64,000 nt of DNA from Vallitaleaceae bacterium 9-2. GTDB taxonomy: Bacteria; Bacillota; Clostridia; Lachnospirales; Vallitaleaceae. The notes under the pieces were generated by a model. The model was not told the origin of the DNA. It did not search any database and saw only the letters and a program-made list of their open reading frames with translations. Shown here in pieces: positions 36,994 to 45,683 of the stretch (positions are counted from its first letter, which is position 1; the number at the start of each line of letters is the position of its first letter). The stretch is from assembly GCA_038396585.1 (NCBI GenBank), contig CP121691.1, forward strand, positions 496,001 to 560,000, read 5' to 3'. A program made the translations under genes and the position numbers.

Positions 36994-38313
36994 ATGAATA
37001 AGAAGAATTGGATGATTGTAAGCAGCATTTTTTTGTTATTCATGGTGATGCTTATTTTACTTTTATCAAGATACCAGCCTGAAGAGGCACACAATCCATT
37101 AGGAGAACCTTCGGAAGCCGTCACGCTTGATTTTACCAGCAGTTGGGCGGGGTATGATGCCAATGCACTTCCGTTACAAGAAGTATTGCAACGTTATGAA
37201 GAGAATAATAAGGCAATAGAAATTGTCAATAAATCAATGGTAGGAGAAGATTTTTTATTTACCTTAAAGACCGACTTTGCATCGGGCAATGAACCGGATG
37301 TGTTTGGTCTGTGGCCGGGGTCAGATTTTGATGTTTTGGTCGAACAAGGAAAAGTGGCGGATTTAACTGAACTTATGCAAGATAATCCGGAGTGGTTTAA
37401 TCGCTTTCGAGAAGATACATGGAAATATGTAACCGTGAATGACCGAATATATGGATTACCTTTTGAAATCATATATGAAGGTCTATTTCTTAATCGGGAT
37501 ATGTTCGAAGAGTATAATGTCCCGATTCCAAGTACATATGAAGAACTTTTATTTGCTGTTGAAATATTTCGTCGTAATGACATTATTCCCATTGCCTACA
37601 ACGCGACGCCTGAGGGCAGCTATATCTATCAAAATATTGTGATGAAACTTGGTGGTAAAGAAGAGGTGGAAGACCCTTTTGATAAGGAAGGAAAGCTTAA
37701 ATCCAGCTTTTTAGAGGGACTTTATGTTATGAAGGAACTTTATGATGCAGGGGCATTTCCAGAACAAGCATTTTTGATGGATGATAAGACGCGTAATGAT
37801 CTTTTTATACAGAAAAAGGCGGCGATGATTGTACAGGGGTCTTGGCTGATTGGGGAGGAAGGAATTGATGCCGATGACAAGTCGATTGAGATTATTCCCT
37901 TTCCTGCATTTGCCCATGGCAAGGCAGATCCAAGTGCGATTATCTATGGATGTGGCAATGGTATCTTTCATATTAGCCAAAATGCGTGGGAAGATGAACA
38001 ACTTCGTGGTCATGCCATCGACTTACTAGATACATTGACATCGGTGGAGTCGGCAGTGATATTTAGTGCCTCCGGTGGATTCATTAGCAATGTAGAGATT
38101 CCTAAGCAACAGATGAATTCCTCAACGATTTATGGAAAAGGTGAGCGCTTGATAAAGGATGCTACGCAGCTTATAGGACCTACAGACAGCTTTATTGATC
38201 GTAATCTGTGGGAAAATATTTTGATTGATCAGTTTCCGGATATCTTGCAAGGCAATATCTCACCAGAATTTGTCTTAAAGCGTATTGAAGAGAAAATGAA
38301 AGGAAGACCATAA
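36994..38313 (+). CDS. Second binding protein, membrane-anchored, beside the kinase
   Basis: A 439-residue family-1 binding protein. Unlike the operon's first one, it has no lipobox. The N-terminus MNKKNWMIVSSIFLLFMVMLILLLSRYQ looks like an uncleaved signal anchor, so the domain would stay tethered outside the membrane. Seen: TDFASGNEPDVFGLWPGSDFD, LPFEIIYEGLFLNRDMFEEYNVP, and FIQKKAAMIVQGSWLIGEEG. AGAGAGGATGACGGG fixes the ATG at 36994 over an earlier ATG. The stop overlaps the yesM-type kinase start (TAATG), so it is made together with the sensor. A sensing role, presenting ligand to the kinase, is inferred; a transport role is the alternative. Confidence 0.8.
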   Translation: MNKKNWMIVSSIFLLFMVMLILLLSRYQPEEAHNPLGEPSEAVTLDFTSSWAGYDANALPLQEVLQRYEENNKAIEIVNKSMVGEDFLFTLKTDFASGNEPDVFGLWPGSDFDVLVEQGKVADLTELMQDNPEWFNRFREDTWKYVTVNDRIYGLPFEIIYEGLFLNRDMFEEYNVPIPSTYEELLFAVEIFRRNDIIPIAYNATPEGSYIYQNIVMKLGGKEEVEDPFDKEGKLKSSFLEGLYVMKELYDAGAFPEQAFLMDDKTRNDLFIQKKAAMIVQGSWLIGEEGIDADDKSIEIIPFPAFAHGKADPSAIIYGCGNGIFHISQNAWEDEQLRGHAIDLLDTLTSVESAVIFSASGGFISNVEIPKQQMNSSTIYGKGERLIKDATQLIGPTDSFIDRNLWENILIDQFPDILQGNISPEFVLKRIEEKMKGRP

Positions 38314-40142
38314 TGCTCAAAATCATACCCAAAGGCATGCAATTGTTAAAAAGCTTTTCAATTCAGCAGCGCTTATTACTTCTTTTTTCAATACAAATAT
38401 TAATTCCCTTGCTGTTTATGGGCACGATGCTTTATAGAACCAGTCGTAATATCATTCAGAATAAATCCATTGATTATACCCAAGATTTGCTGACAATGGT
38501 AGAACTTCGGCTCAACGATTTTTCTAACAACGTTAAAGTTGCGTCTCAAGATATGCTTTATGACCGAGTGATTTATAATATTTTGGCAGAAGACGCTTCA
38601 AATCAAGGGGAAAATAACGGAGCCGATATAACGCAATATGAAGAAATCAATAGTGTGAATAATATTTTGCGAAAGGCTTGCCTTTCGAGGGAAGAGATTC
38701 AGTCCATCGCACTGATTTCGAATCATCAAACGTATTATACCTATGACTCTAATATTGGGCGGGCAAGCATCGAACAGCTTCTTCCCTACGAAAAGATGAA
38801 AGCAGTTGCGTTAGAAGCTGGTGGCGAAGCGGTATGGTTTTTGGATTTAGATGCTAAAGGCGAAGTGAAAAATCTATATGTGACCCGCAGTATTTATGAT
38901 ATCTCGAATTATCAAGAAATTGGGCTTATGGCGATTCTTATTCGACGTGAAGCCCTTGAACGAGTGTATGGAGATTTGTCAACGGAGTTCATGCAAAGTA
39001 TAGCGGTGGTTTCTAATACGGGGGAATGGATTACAGGTTCTGGTGTCGAAACGTTGGAGTTGCAACAGACATATACAGCATTGGAGTTTAAAGACTCTTC
39101 CCATGTAGTTGATGATAAGCGAGGAATTTTATTGTCGGTGAAAGAAATGAAAGAACCGAATTGGCGAATTTTAGCAGAGATATCTGTGGATAAACTTAAT
39201 GAGGATTTATATGCTTTTCGCACATATTTTATTATTATTATGATTGCCACACTACTTATTTTGTCGGCACTTAGCATCTTTTTTGCCATGGATATTCTCA
39301 CACCGATTAAGCGCTTAGTACATGGGATGAAAACCATGCAAGAGAGTAAAACACATGATGAGATTATTATAGATCGACAAGATGAATTGGGTTATCTTAG
39401 CCAGTGCTTTAATGACATGAGTCGGGAGATTGATATTTTGGTCAATCGTGTGTATAAAGAACAACTGACACGAAAAGAGGCAGAGATTAAAACGTTACAG
39501 GCGCAAATAAATCCACATTTTCTTTTTAATACACTCGAATCGATTAACTGGATGGCTCGATTAAATCATGTTGATGAGATTAGTGAGATGGTGACCGCTC
39601 TATCGGCACTAATGGAGGCGGGAATAGGCAAAGGAGAGGCGCTAGTCAGCCTTGAAGAAGAGATTTCTTTTGTGGATAGTTATATTTTAATTATGAAAAA
39701 CCGTTATGGCGAACGGCTTGATTTTACAAAATCAATTGATGAGAGCTTGTTAAGTATTCTTGTGCCTAAACTTTTGCTACAACCTTTGGTGGAAAATGCC
39801 ATCTATCATGGCGTGGATAAGTTTCGTAGACCCGGTAAGGTTGTATTGATTATTCGAAGAACGGACCAACACATTGAAATCGAGGTTTTGGATAATGGAA
39901 AGGGAATGACGGCACAAGAGATGGAAGAGTTAAATGCCAATCTTCGTGAACGCAATGATGCATATTTGTTCTCGGAAAAGTCGGGAATGGGTATTGGACT
40001 TGTCAATGTGAATCGACGTATTAAACTCTTTTATGGTGCCCAATACGGGATTCGTATTGAAAGCGTATATGAAGAGTATATGAAAGTGGTGCTGACTTTG
40101 CCGGTATCGGGGATTCAAAAAGGAGTGAAAGATTATGTTTAA
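38313..40142 (+). CDS. YesM-family sensor histidine kinase
   Basis: A 609-residue sensor. One helix near residues 15-38, an extracytoplasmic region of about 250 residues (dCache-like, 40-290), a second helix near 300-325, then HAMP (about 326-380). The His-kinase domain has the YesM-type box QINPHFLFNTLESINWM with phospho-acceptor H402. The ATPase domain shows VENAIYHG, VLDNGKGM and GMGIGLVNVNRR. It would phosphorylate the response regulator encoded directly downstream (8-base overlap). In this class the kinase usually controls a neighbouring carbohydrate transporter, matching its place behind the ABC genes. Confidence 0.93.
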   Translation: MLKIIPKGMQLLKSFSIQQRLLLLFSIQILIPLLFMGTMLYRTSRNIIQNKSIDYTQDLLTMVELRLNDFSNNVKVASQDMLYDRVIYNILAEDASNQGENNGADITQYEEINSVNNILRKACLSREEIQSIALISNHQTYYTYDSNIGRASIEQLLPYEKMKAVALEAGGEAVWFLDLDAKGEVKNLYVTRSIYDISNYQEIGLMAILIRREALERVYGDLSTEFMQSIAVVSNTGEWITGSGVETLELQQTYTALEFKDSSHVVDDKRGILLSVKEMKEPNWRILAEISVDKLNEDLYAFRTYFIIIMIATLLILSALSIFFAMDILTPIKRLVHGMKTMQESKTHDEIIIDRQDELGYLSQCFNDMSREIDILVNRVYKEQLTRKEAEIKTLQAQINPHFLFNTLESINWMARLNHVDEISEMVTALSALMEAGIGKGEALVSLEEEISFVDSYILIMKNRYGERLDFTKSIDESLLSILVPKLLLQPLVENAIYHGVDKFRRPGKVVLIIRRTDQHIEIEVLDNGKGMTAQEMEELNANLRERNDAYLFSEKSGMGIGLVNVNRRIKLFYGAQYGIRIESVYEEYMKVVLTLPVSGIQKGVKDYV

Positions 40143-41757
40143 GGTGCTGATTGTTGATGATGAACCTTATATCAGAAAAGGTCTTGCCAACATAATAAAC
40201 TGGAAACAATATGACTGTGAAGTCTGTTCAGAAGCAGGAGATGGTGTAGAGGGTCTGGAAAAAATGCAAGAGGAACAACCCGATATTATCTTTGTGGATA
40301 TTAATATGCCTGAAATCAATGGGCTTACAATGATTCGTCGTGCAAAGGAAATACTTCCTGAAAGTAAGTTTATCATTCTGACAGGATATAGAGAGTTTTC
40401 TTATTTGCAAGAGGCGATAAAGTTGGGAGCATTTGATTATATATTAAAGCCATCTAAAATCGAAGAAATTAGCGAAGTACTAAAAAAGGCTGTCATAGAG
40501 TTAAGATATGTTCGAGAAAGCGAAAAAGAACGTCAAAAACTCAAGCAAAACTTTGAAGAAAGTATTCCAATCTTAAAAGAAAAGTTGCTGTTTGATATTA
40601 TCCATGGCACGCCTTTAAATTCAGGAGAACTAGAGGCGCAGCTTCAGATGTATGGTATGGATTTTTCAGAGTACGTGGTCATGATTGTTCAGATGGATGG
40701 CGAAGCAAAAAGCCAAGACCAGATTTATCAGCGACAGCTCTATCAATTTGGTATCGTCAATACAGTCGAAGATATTTTTTCGGACAGATATCGTGTCAAC
40801 AAAGTCGTCCTAAATACAAAAGAGGTAGCCTTTATTGTGCAACCATTAAAAGGTGAGGGGCAGTTTATACAAAAGGTGAATGCCTATGTGGAAGATATGC
40901 AAAAGCTGATTCAAAGTTGTTTTGACTTTTCTGTCACCGTAGCCATCAGTAGTGTCGGAAAAGGTGCGAAAGCTTTAAAGGAAAAGGCAAAAGAGTGTTA
41001 TGAAGGTCTTTCGTATACTTTCTATTTAGGGAAATCGTCAATTATTCTATATAAAGACTTGGACACATTTTATAAAAGCGATAATCCGTCTGAGCTAAAC
41101 CAATTTGAAAAGAAGCTGATTCATGGCATCCGAACGGGTAATGAAGATAAGGTTTTTAAAATTCTAGAAGAGATTCGCCTTGAAGTAGAACAAAAACGTA
41201 ATGAACCCGATCAAGTGAAGCTTTTTTATTGGAATTTAATTTATAGCATCAACCATATGCGTGTCTCCATTAAGCTTTTAGAAAAAGAACAAAAAAGTCA
41301 GGCGGACAAACTGACATCTTTGTATCATTTGATTGAGAAAAGTACCAATGTCAATGAACTCCAAGAATTACTGGAGCAAGTGGCAAAAACAATCGTAGGG
41401 CGCATTAATCAGTACAATATGAAAAATATTAATGTCATACTACAAAATGCAATAGAATACATTAACGAGAATTATCGTTTGCCCATTACGCTAAATGAAT
41501 TGGCAGAACATACGTATGTCAGTACGTATTATCTAAGTCGTATGTTTTCCAAAGAGCTCGGAAAAACATTCATTGATTATCTCAATGAGGTACGTATTGA
41601 GCAAGCAAAGCAACTTCTCGTAGATGATGGCTTTAAAACCTATGAAGTCGCAGAACGTGTAGGTATTTCAGATGCCCATTATTTCTCCAAATTGTTTAAA
41701 AAATATACTGCGCTGACACCAACAGAATTCAAGCTTCAAGAAGAAAAAAAAGACTAG
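40135..41757 (+). CDS. YesN-type response regulator with AraC DNA-binding domain
   Basis: A 540-residue regulator. The receiver domain (2-120) shows VDDEPYIRKGL and the phospho-acceptor D55 in IIFVDINMPEING. A long middle region (about 130-430) of unknown fold follows. The C-terminal AraC domain has two helix-turn-helices: LNELAEHTYVSTYYLSRMF and YEVAERVGISDAHYFSKLFK, ending in the typical TPTEFK. It likely activates the ABC operon at 33589. It overlaps the kinase gene by 8 bases, and its ATG is preceded by AAGGAGTGA. Confidence 0.93.
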   Translation: MFKVLIVDDEPYIRKGLANIINWKQYDCEVCSEAGDGVEGLEKMQEEQPDIIFVDINMPEINGLTMIRRAKEILPESKFIILTGYREFSYLQEAIKLGAFDYILKPSKIEEISEVLKKAVIELRYVRESEKERQKLKQNFEESIPILKEKLLFDIIHGTPLNSGELEAQLQMYGMDFSEYVVMIVQMDGEAKSQDQIYQRQLYQFGIVNTVEDIFSDRYRVNKVVLNTKEVAFIVQPLKGEGQFIQKVNAYVEDMQKLIQSCFDFSVTVAISSVGKGAKALKEKAKECYEGLSYTFYLGKSSIILYKDLDTFYKSDNPSELNQFEKKLIHGIRTGNEDKVFKILEEIRLEVEQKRNEPDQVKLFYWNLIYSINHMRVSIKLLEKEQKSQADKLTSLYHLIEKSTNVNELQELLEQVAKTIVGRINQYNMKNINVILQNAIEYINENYRLPITLNELAEHTYVSTYYLSRMFSKELGKTFIDYLNEVRIEQAKQLLVDDGFKTYEVAERVGISDAHYFSKLFKKYTALTPTEFKLQEEKKD

Positions 41758-41783
41758 GCATAAAGTCCTATTGATGGTATAAT
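41755..41783 (+). promoter_or_regulatory. SigmaA-type promoter for the diguanylate cyclase
   Basis: TAGGCA (4 of 6 match), 17-base spacer, perfect TATAAT with TGG before it as an extended -10. It overlaps the stop region of the response regulator gene. Confidence 0.55.
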
Positions 41784-41819
41784 TTAAGTATTAACATGCT
41801 GTTAATAGGGGGGGGAATT

Positions 41820-42908
41820 ATGCGCGTTCATGAGAGGAAAAAGAAGTGGAATCGAAGGCTAATTAATTTTTTATGGATGGCTCTCATTTTTAACATTATA
41901 GTGACGATGATTAACATACGGCTTAATGACATCGACTTTGTACATACATTGATACTTCAAGTGGGAATACCGATTACAGTTTTTTTGATATGCATTCTAT
42001 TGTTTGAATGGAATCTAAAGCAAAAGGGTGTCATTAATGACTATCTGTTGATAGTTGGCATGATGATCATCATTGCATCGTTTATGTTCTTTTATGATTC
42101 AGTCATGTCGGTCATAATTATTTTGTTTGTCTTTCCGATTTTCTTTGCTGTCTTCACCATGAAAAAACGCTTGATTTTCTTTGCTTTTGCTGCGGATATG
42201 ATTACTTTTTGGGGACTCAATCTTTTATGCCCGCACTTTGACTATCTCTTACTGGATCAGATAACTTTTACATTTCTACTTATTGTTGCCTATTTCTTAG
42301 GTATCATGTTAACCAATCACTACCAAGAATTAAATAATGAGCTTCTAGAAGCTGTAAAAAATGAAAAAGAACTATTGTATAAAAAAGTATTTATGGAAAA
42401 ATTGGCAAAAATTGATTTGGCAACGAATTTATATAATCATAAAACGTTACATGAATATTTGGAAAAAATCATGGAGCAGTTTAGTCGACGACCTTTTCCT
42501 CTACATGTAGCGCTTCTAGATTTAGATGACTTTAAAAAGGTTAATGACACCTATGGACATTCAGCTGGGGACCTAGTGATTGAAACGACAGCCCAGATCA
42601 TTCTAGAACATATTAGTGATCATGACTTTGCATCACGTTATGGAGGCGAAGAGTTTGCTATTGTTTTTCTTGAAAAGACCCAGGAAGAATGTCTTGATAT
42701 ACTCGAAAAAATTAGAGCTTCCTTAGAAGCTCAAAAGTTTGATGAAATGAACAATGAAGTGATGACCTTAAGTATTGGTCTTGCAACGGAAGCGGGAGCT
42801 TTAGATAAAGACCGATTATTTAACAAAGCAGATGAATATCTTTATCACTCCAAGCGCAAAGGGAAAAACCAAATTACCTATGGCATAAGTTGTTTAAACG
42901 CTGAATAA
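41820..42908 (+). CDS. Membrane-bound diguanylate cyclase (GGDEF)
   Basis: A 362-residue protein with about six N-terminal helices (15-180), a short coiled segment and a GGDEF domain (about 195-355). The active loop is G275-G-E-E-F279, and LDLDDFKKVNDTYGHSAGD supplies the metal and GTP contacts. It would make cyclic di-GMP from GTP. No RxxD inhibitory site is seen just before the GGEEF loop, so product feedback may be absent. The ATG at 41820 follows an eight-G run that includes the ribosome binding site; an upstream ATG at 41796 is less likely. The 3' end overlaps a convergent gene by 35 bases. Confidence 0.9.
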   Translation: MRVHERKKKWNRRLINFLWMALIFNIIVTMINIRLNDIDFVHTLILQVGIPITVFLICILLFEWNLKQKGVINDYLLIVGMMIIIASFMFFYDSVMSVIIILFVFPIFFAVFTMKKRLIFFAFAADMITFWGLNLLCPHFDYLLLDQITFTFLLIVAYFLGIMLTNHYQELNNELLEAVKNEKELLYKKVFMEKLAKIDLATNLYNHKTLHEYLEKIMEQFSRRPFPLHVALLDLDDFKKVNDTYGHSAGDLVIETTAQIILEHISDHDFASRYGGEEFAIVFLEKTQEECLDILEKIRASLEAQKFDEMNNEVMTLSIGLATEAGALDKDRLFNKADEYLYHSKRKGKNQITYGISCLNAE

Positions 42909-43905
42909 AGGCGTCTATAGCTTCTGCGGGAGTAGCCCAAGAAGTGACTAAACGAATAGCTGAGTGATTTTGATCTATAGTTGCCCATACATAAAAATCA
43001 AAATCTTTCTTTAAAGCTTCAATGATAGTATTTGGAAGAATTGGAAAGATTTGGTTTGTAGTTGAGTTCATGAGAAAATCATATCCGCACTGTTGGATTC
43101 CATGTACAAGTTTGCCGGCCATGGTATTTGCATGTGTAGCTAAATCAAAATATAACTGGTTTTCAAACAGTGTGATAAATTGAATACCAAGTAGGCGTCC
43201 TTTGGCGAGAAGGGCGCCTTTTTGCTTAATGTGATAACGAAAATAAGCTTTGAGTTCTTGACGGGAGATAACAAGCGCTTCACCAAGTAAAGCGCCGTTT
43301 TTGGTAGCACCGATATAAAAAGCGTCAAAAAGGTAGGCAAGCGCCTCAAAAGGAACATCATTATCAACAGCCATACAGGCTGAACCTAGACGGGCACCAT
43401 CCATATAAAAGAACAAGTCATGTTCGTCGCATACCCTACGAATTGCTTGAAGTTCTTGATGCGTGTAGATCGTTCCAATCTCTGTAGAATTTGAGATGTA
43501 CACAAGTTTTGGATAAACCATATGTTCATCTTCATGGATGTGGATTACTTCTTCGATTTGTTTAGCAGTGAGTTTTCCGTTTTTGGTCGCTACAGTGATG
43601 ACCTTATGGCCGGTAGCTTCGATTGCTCCGGTTTCATGGGTGCATACATGTCCTGTTGCAGGGGCGATAACGGCTTCGTGGGGACGCAAAAATGCAGAAA
43701 TAGCCGTAAGGTTTGTCACCGTTCCACCTGCAAAGTAGTGTATATCAATAGCATCATTTTTTAAAAGTTTTTTTAGATGGGCTGTAGCCTGGGCGCAAAG
43801 TCGATCCTCGCTGTATCCATCCATTTGTTCAGCGTTAGTATGGATAAGTGCATTAAGAATTGAAGGATGGGCACCTTCACTATAATCATTTTTAAAACTA
43901 TACAT
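42874..43905 (-). CDS. Threonine-aldolase-like PLP enzyme (beta-eliminating lyase family)
   Basis: A 343-residue PLP enzyme of fold type I. It shows HYFAGGTVTNLTAISAFLRP near residue 56, HVCTHETGAIEATGHK, the cofactor-pairing aspartate D169 in FFYMDGARLGSA and the PLP lysine K202 in YIGATKNGALLGE. Low-specificity threonine aldolases cleave L-threonine and related beta-hydroxy amino acids to glycine and an aldehyde; other members of the family exist, so the substrate is provisional. GGAGGCATT precedes the ATG. It is transcribed alone from the promoter at 43949 and converges on the cyclase gene. Confidence 0.87.
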   Translation of the reverse strand: MYSFKNDYSEGAHPSILNALIHTNAEQMDGYSEDRLCAQATAHLKKLLKNDAIDIHYFAGGTVTNLTAISAFLRPHEAVIAPATGHVCTHETGAIEATGHKVITVATKNGKLTAKQIEEVIHIHEDEHMVYPKLVYISNSTEIGTIYTHQELQAIRRVCDEHDLFFYMDGARLGSACMAVDNDVPFEALAYLFDAFYIGATKNGALLGEALVISRQELKAYFRYHIKQKGALLAKGRLLGIQFITLFENQLYFDLATHANTMAGKLVHGIQQCGYDFLMNSTTNQIFPILPNTIIEALKKDFDFYVWATIDQNHSAIRLVTSWATPAEAIDAFIQRLNNLCHR

Positions 43906-43948
43906 AATGCCTCCGTTCGATATTTTATTTTTTCAATGGTTCGTTATT

Positions 43949-43977
43949 AGTATATCGGTAAGTTTTAAAATATTCAA
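43949..43977 (-). promoter_or_regulatory. SigmaA-type promoter for the aldolase-like gene
   Basis: On the minus strand, TTGAAT, 17 bases, TATACT, about 45 bases before the start. It is back to back with the plus-strand promoter at 43987. Confidence 0.6.
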
Positions 43978-43986
43978 GAAAAAGCA

Positions 43987-44015
43987 TTGATTTGTCACTT
44001 GTTTCAGCGTATACT
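43987..44015 (+). promoter_or_regulatory. SigmaA-type promoter for the SulP operon
   Basis: TTGATT, 17 bases, TATACT. It rules out an upstream in-frame TTG at 43992 as start of the SulP gene. Confidence 0.6.
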
Positions 44016-44060
44016 TATTTCGGTTTAAAATATAAATATAGAAAGAAGCGAAGAAGTAAA

Positions 44061-45683
44061 ATGTCAAAATTAAAACCAAAATTATTTTCTGTCATCAAAG
44101 GATATACGAAAAAAAATCTTGTTGATGATGTTGTTGCGGGAGTTATTGTTGCGATTATTGCCTTACCCTTATCAATAGCTCTAGGAATTGCGTCGGGTGT
44201 AAGCCCTGAAAAAGGATTGATAACTGCGATTATTGCCGGTTTTTTAATTTCCTTTTTTGGTGGGAGCCGTGTGCAAATTGGAGGACCGACAGGGGCCTTT
44301 ATGGTCATTGTCTATGGGATTGTTGTAGAACATGGTGTTGAAGGATTAATTATGGCGACCATAATGGCCGGTGTAATATTAATCATTTTTGGATTAGCGC
44401 GATTTGGAAGTGTTATTAAGTTTATTCCCTATCCTATTACGACCGGTTTTACGACAGGTATTGCAGTAACAATTTTTTCCTCCCAAATGAACGATTTTTT
44501 TGGGTTAAATATTGAGGCATTGCCGGCAGAGTTTCTAGAAAAATGGCATGTTTATTTTAGCAATATACATCGTGTGGATATAACGACACTGGGTATAGGC
44601 CTTTTGGCACTACTGATTATTATCTTTTGGCCAAAAGTCACTAAAAAGGTTCCGGGAGCTTTGATTGCCATTATTATCACTGCGGCAGTCGTTCAATTTT
44701 TTGCATTGGATGTAGCGACGATTGGAACCAAGTTTGGTAATATCTCAGGAAAAATTCCACCGATTCAGATACCGCATTTTTCCTATGAGACGATGCGAGC
44801 ACTTATTGCACCAGCGTTTACGATTGCAGTGCTTGGCGCTATTGAATCCCTGCTTTCAGCAGTGGTATCGGATGCAATGATTGGAAGTAAGCATCGGTCC
44901 AATATGGAACTTGTGGCACAGGGAATTGCAAACATTGGGTCTGGACTATTTGGTGGTATTCCTGCTACAGGCGCGATTGCGCGAACGGTGGCAAATATTA
45001 AAAATGGTGGACGAACACCGATTGCAGGAATGGTACATGCAATCACCTTATTGTTAATTATGCTTTTATTTATGCCGCTGGCAAAACTTATTCCGCTGTC
45101 AACACTTGCAGCGATACTCATTATTGTTGCATATAATATGAGTGAGTGGAGAGACTTTATTGGACTATTTAAAGCACCTAAAAGTGATGTATTGGTTCTT
45201 GTCCTTACCTTCATCATTACGGTAGTATTTGATTTGGTCTTAGCTATTGAAATTGGAATTGTGCTTGCTGCGTTTTTGTTTATGAAACGTATGGCAGATG
45301 TGACCAATGTCTCCGTTAATCAGCTAGATGCATCGGAGGAAAATGATCATGAGTCCAATGTGATGTTACATGAGTTTGAAGAACATTTTCCAAATAATTT
45401 GGGACGGGTTCAAATCTATGATATCAATGGACCGTTTTTCTTTGGAGCTGTTGACAAGTTTTTGGATACAATGCGCCATATCCATGCGGACGTTGACATG
45501 CTAATTATACGCATGCATCATGTACCTGCAATGGATGCGACGGCAATGCATGCACTAAAACGCGTAATACATTTATGCAATCAAATGGACATAAAAATTA
45601 TTATAGAAGGAGTTAATGAGCAACCTGAAAAATTGATAGAAAAAGCTGGGTTTTCCCAATATCTAAAAAAAGGAAGTGTTTGA
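44061..45683 (+). CDS. SulP-family anion transporter with STAS domain
   Basis: A 540-residue transporter. Residues 1-410 carry the SulP membrane core, starting VVAGVIVAIIALPLSIALGIASGVSPEKGLITAIIAG and containing GGSRVQIGGPTGAF, IPYPITTGFTTGIAV and GGIPATGAIARTVANIKNGGRTP. The C-terminal STAS domain (about 430-535) has VDMLIIRMHHVPAMDATAMHALK. SulP proteins move sulfate, bicarbonate or other anions; the substrate here is not known. Only a weak GAAG-type ribosome binding site precedes the ATG. Its stop overlaps the DUF1576 start (TGATG), so the two proteins are probably made together. Confidence 0.9.
   Translation: MSKLKPKLFSVIKGYTKKNLVDDVVAGVIVAIIALPLSIALGIASGVSPEKGLITAIIAGFLISFFGGSRVQIGGPTGAFMVIVYGIVVEHGVEGLIMATIMAGVILIIFGLARFGSVIKFIPYPITTGFTTGIAVTIFSSQMNDFFGLNIEALPAEFLEKWHVYFSNIHRVDITTLGIGLLALLIIIFWPKVTKKVPGALIAIIITAAVVQFFALDVATIGTKFGNISGKIPPIQIPHFSYETMRALIAPAFTIAVLGAIESLLSAVVSDAMIGSKHRSNMELVAQGIANIGSGLFGGIPATGAIARTVANIKNGGRTPIAGMVHAITLLLIMLLFMPLAKLIPLSTLAAILIIVAYNMSEWRDFIGLFKAPKSDVLVLVLTFIITVVFDLVLAIEIGIVLAAFLFMKRMADVTNVSVNQLDASEENDHESNVMLHEFEEHFPNNLGRVQIYDINGPFFFGAVDKFLDTMRHIHADVDMLIIRMHHVPAMDATAMHALKRVIHLCNQMDIKIIIEGVNEQPEKLIEKAGFSQYLKKGSV

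Noticed and set aside
44783-45307. Long minus-strand open frame of 174 codons inside the SulP gene
   Set aside because: It lies wholly antisense to a well-recognised transporter, lacks a ribosome binding site and has a low-complexity mirror composition.
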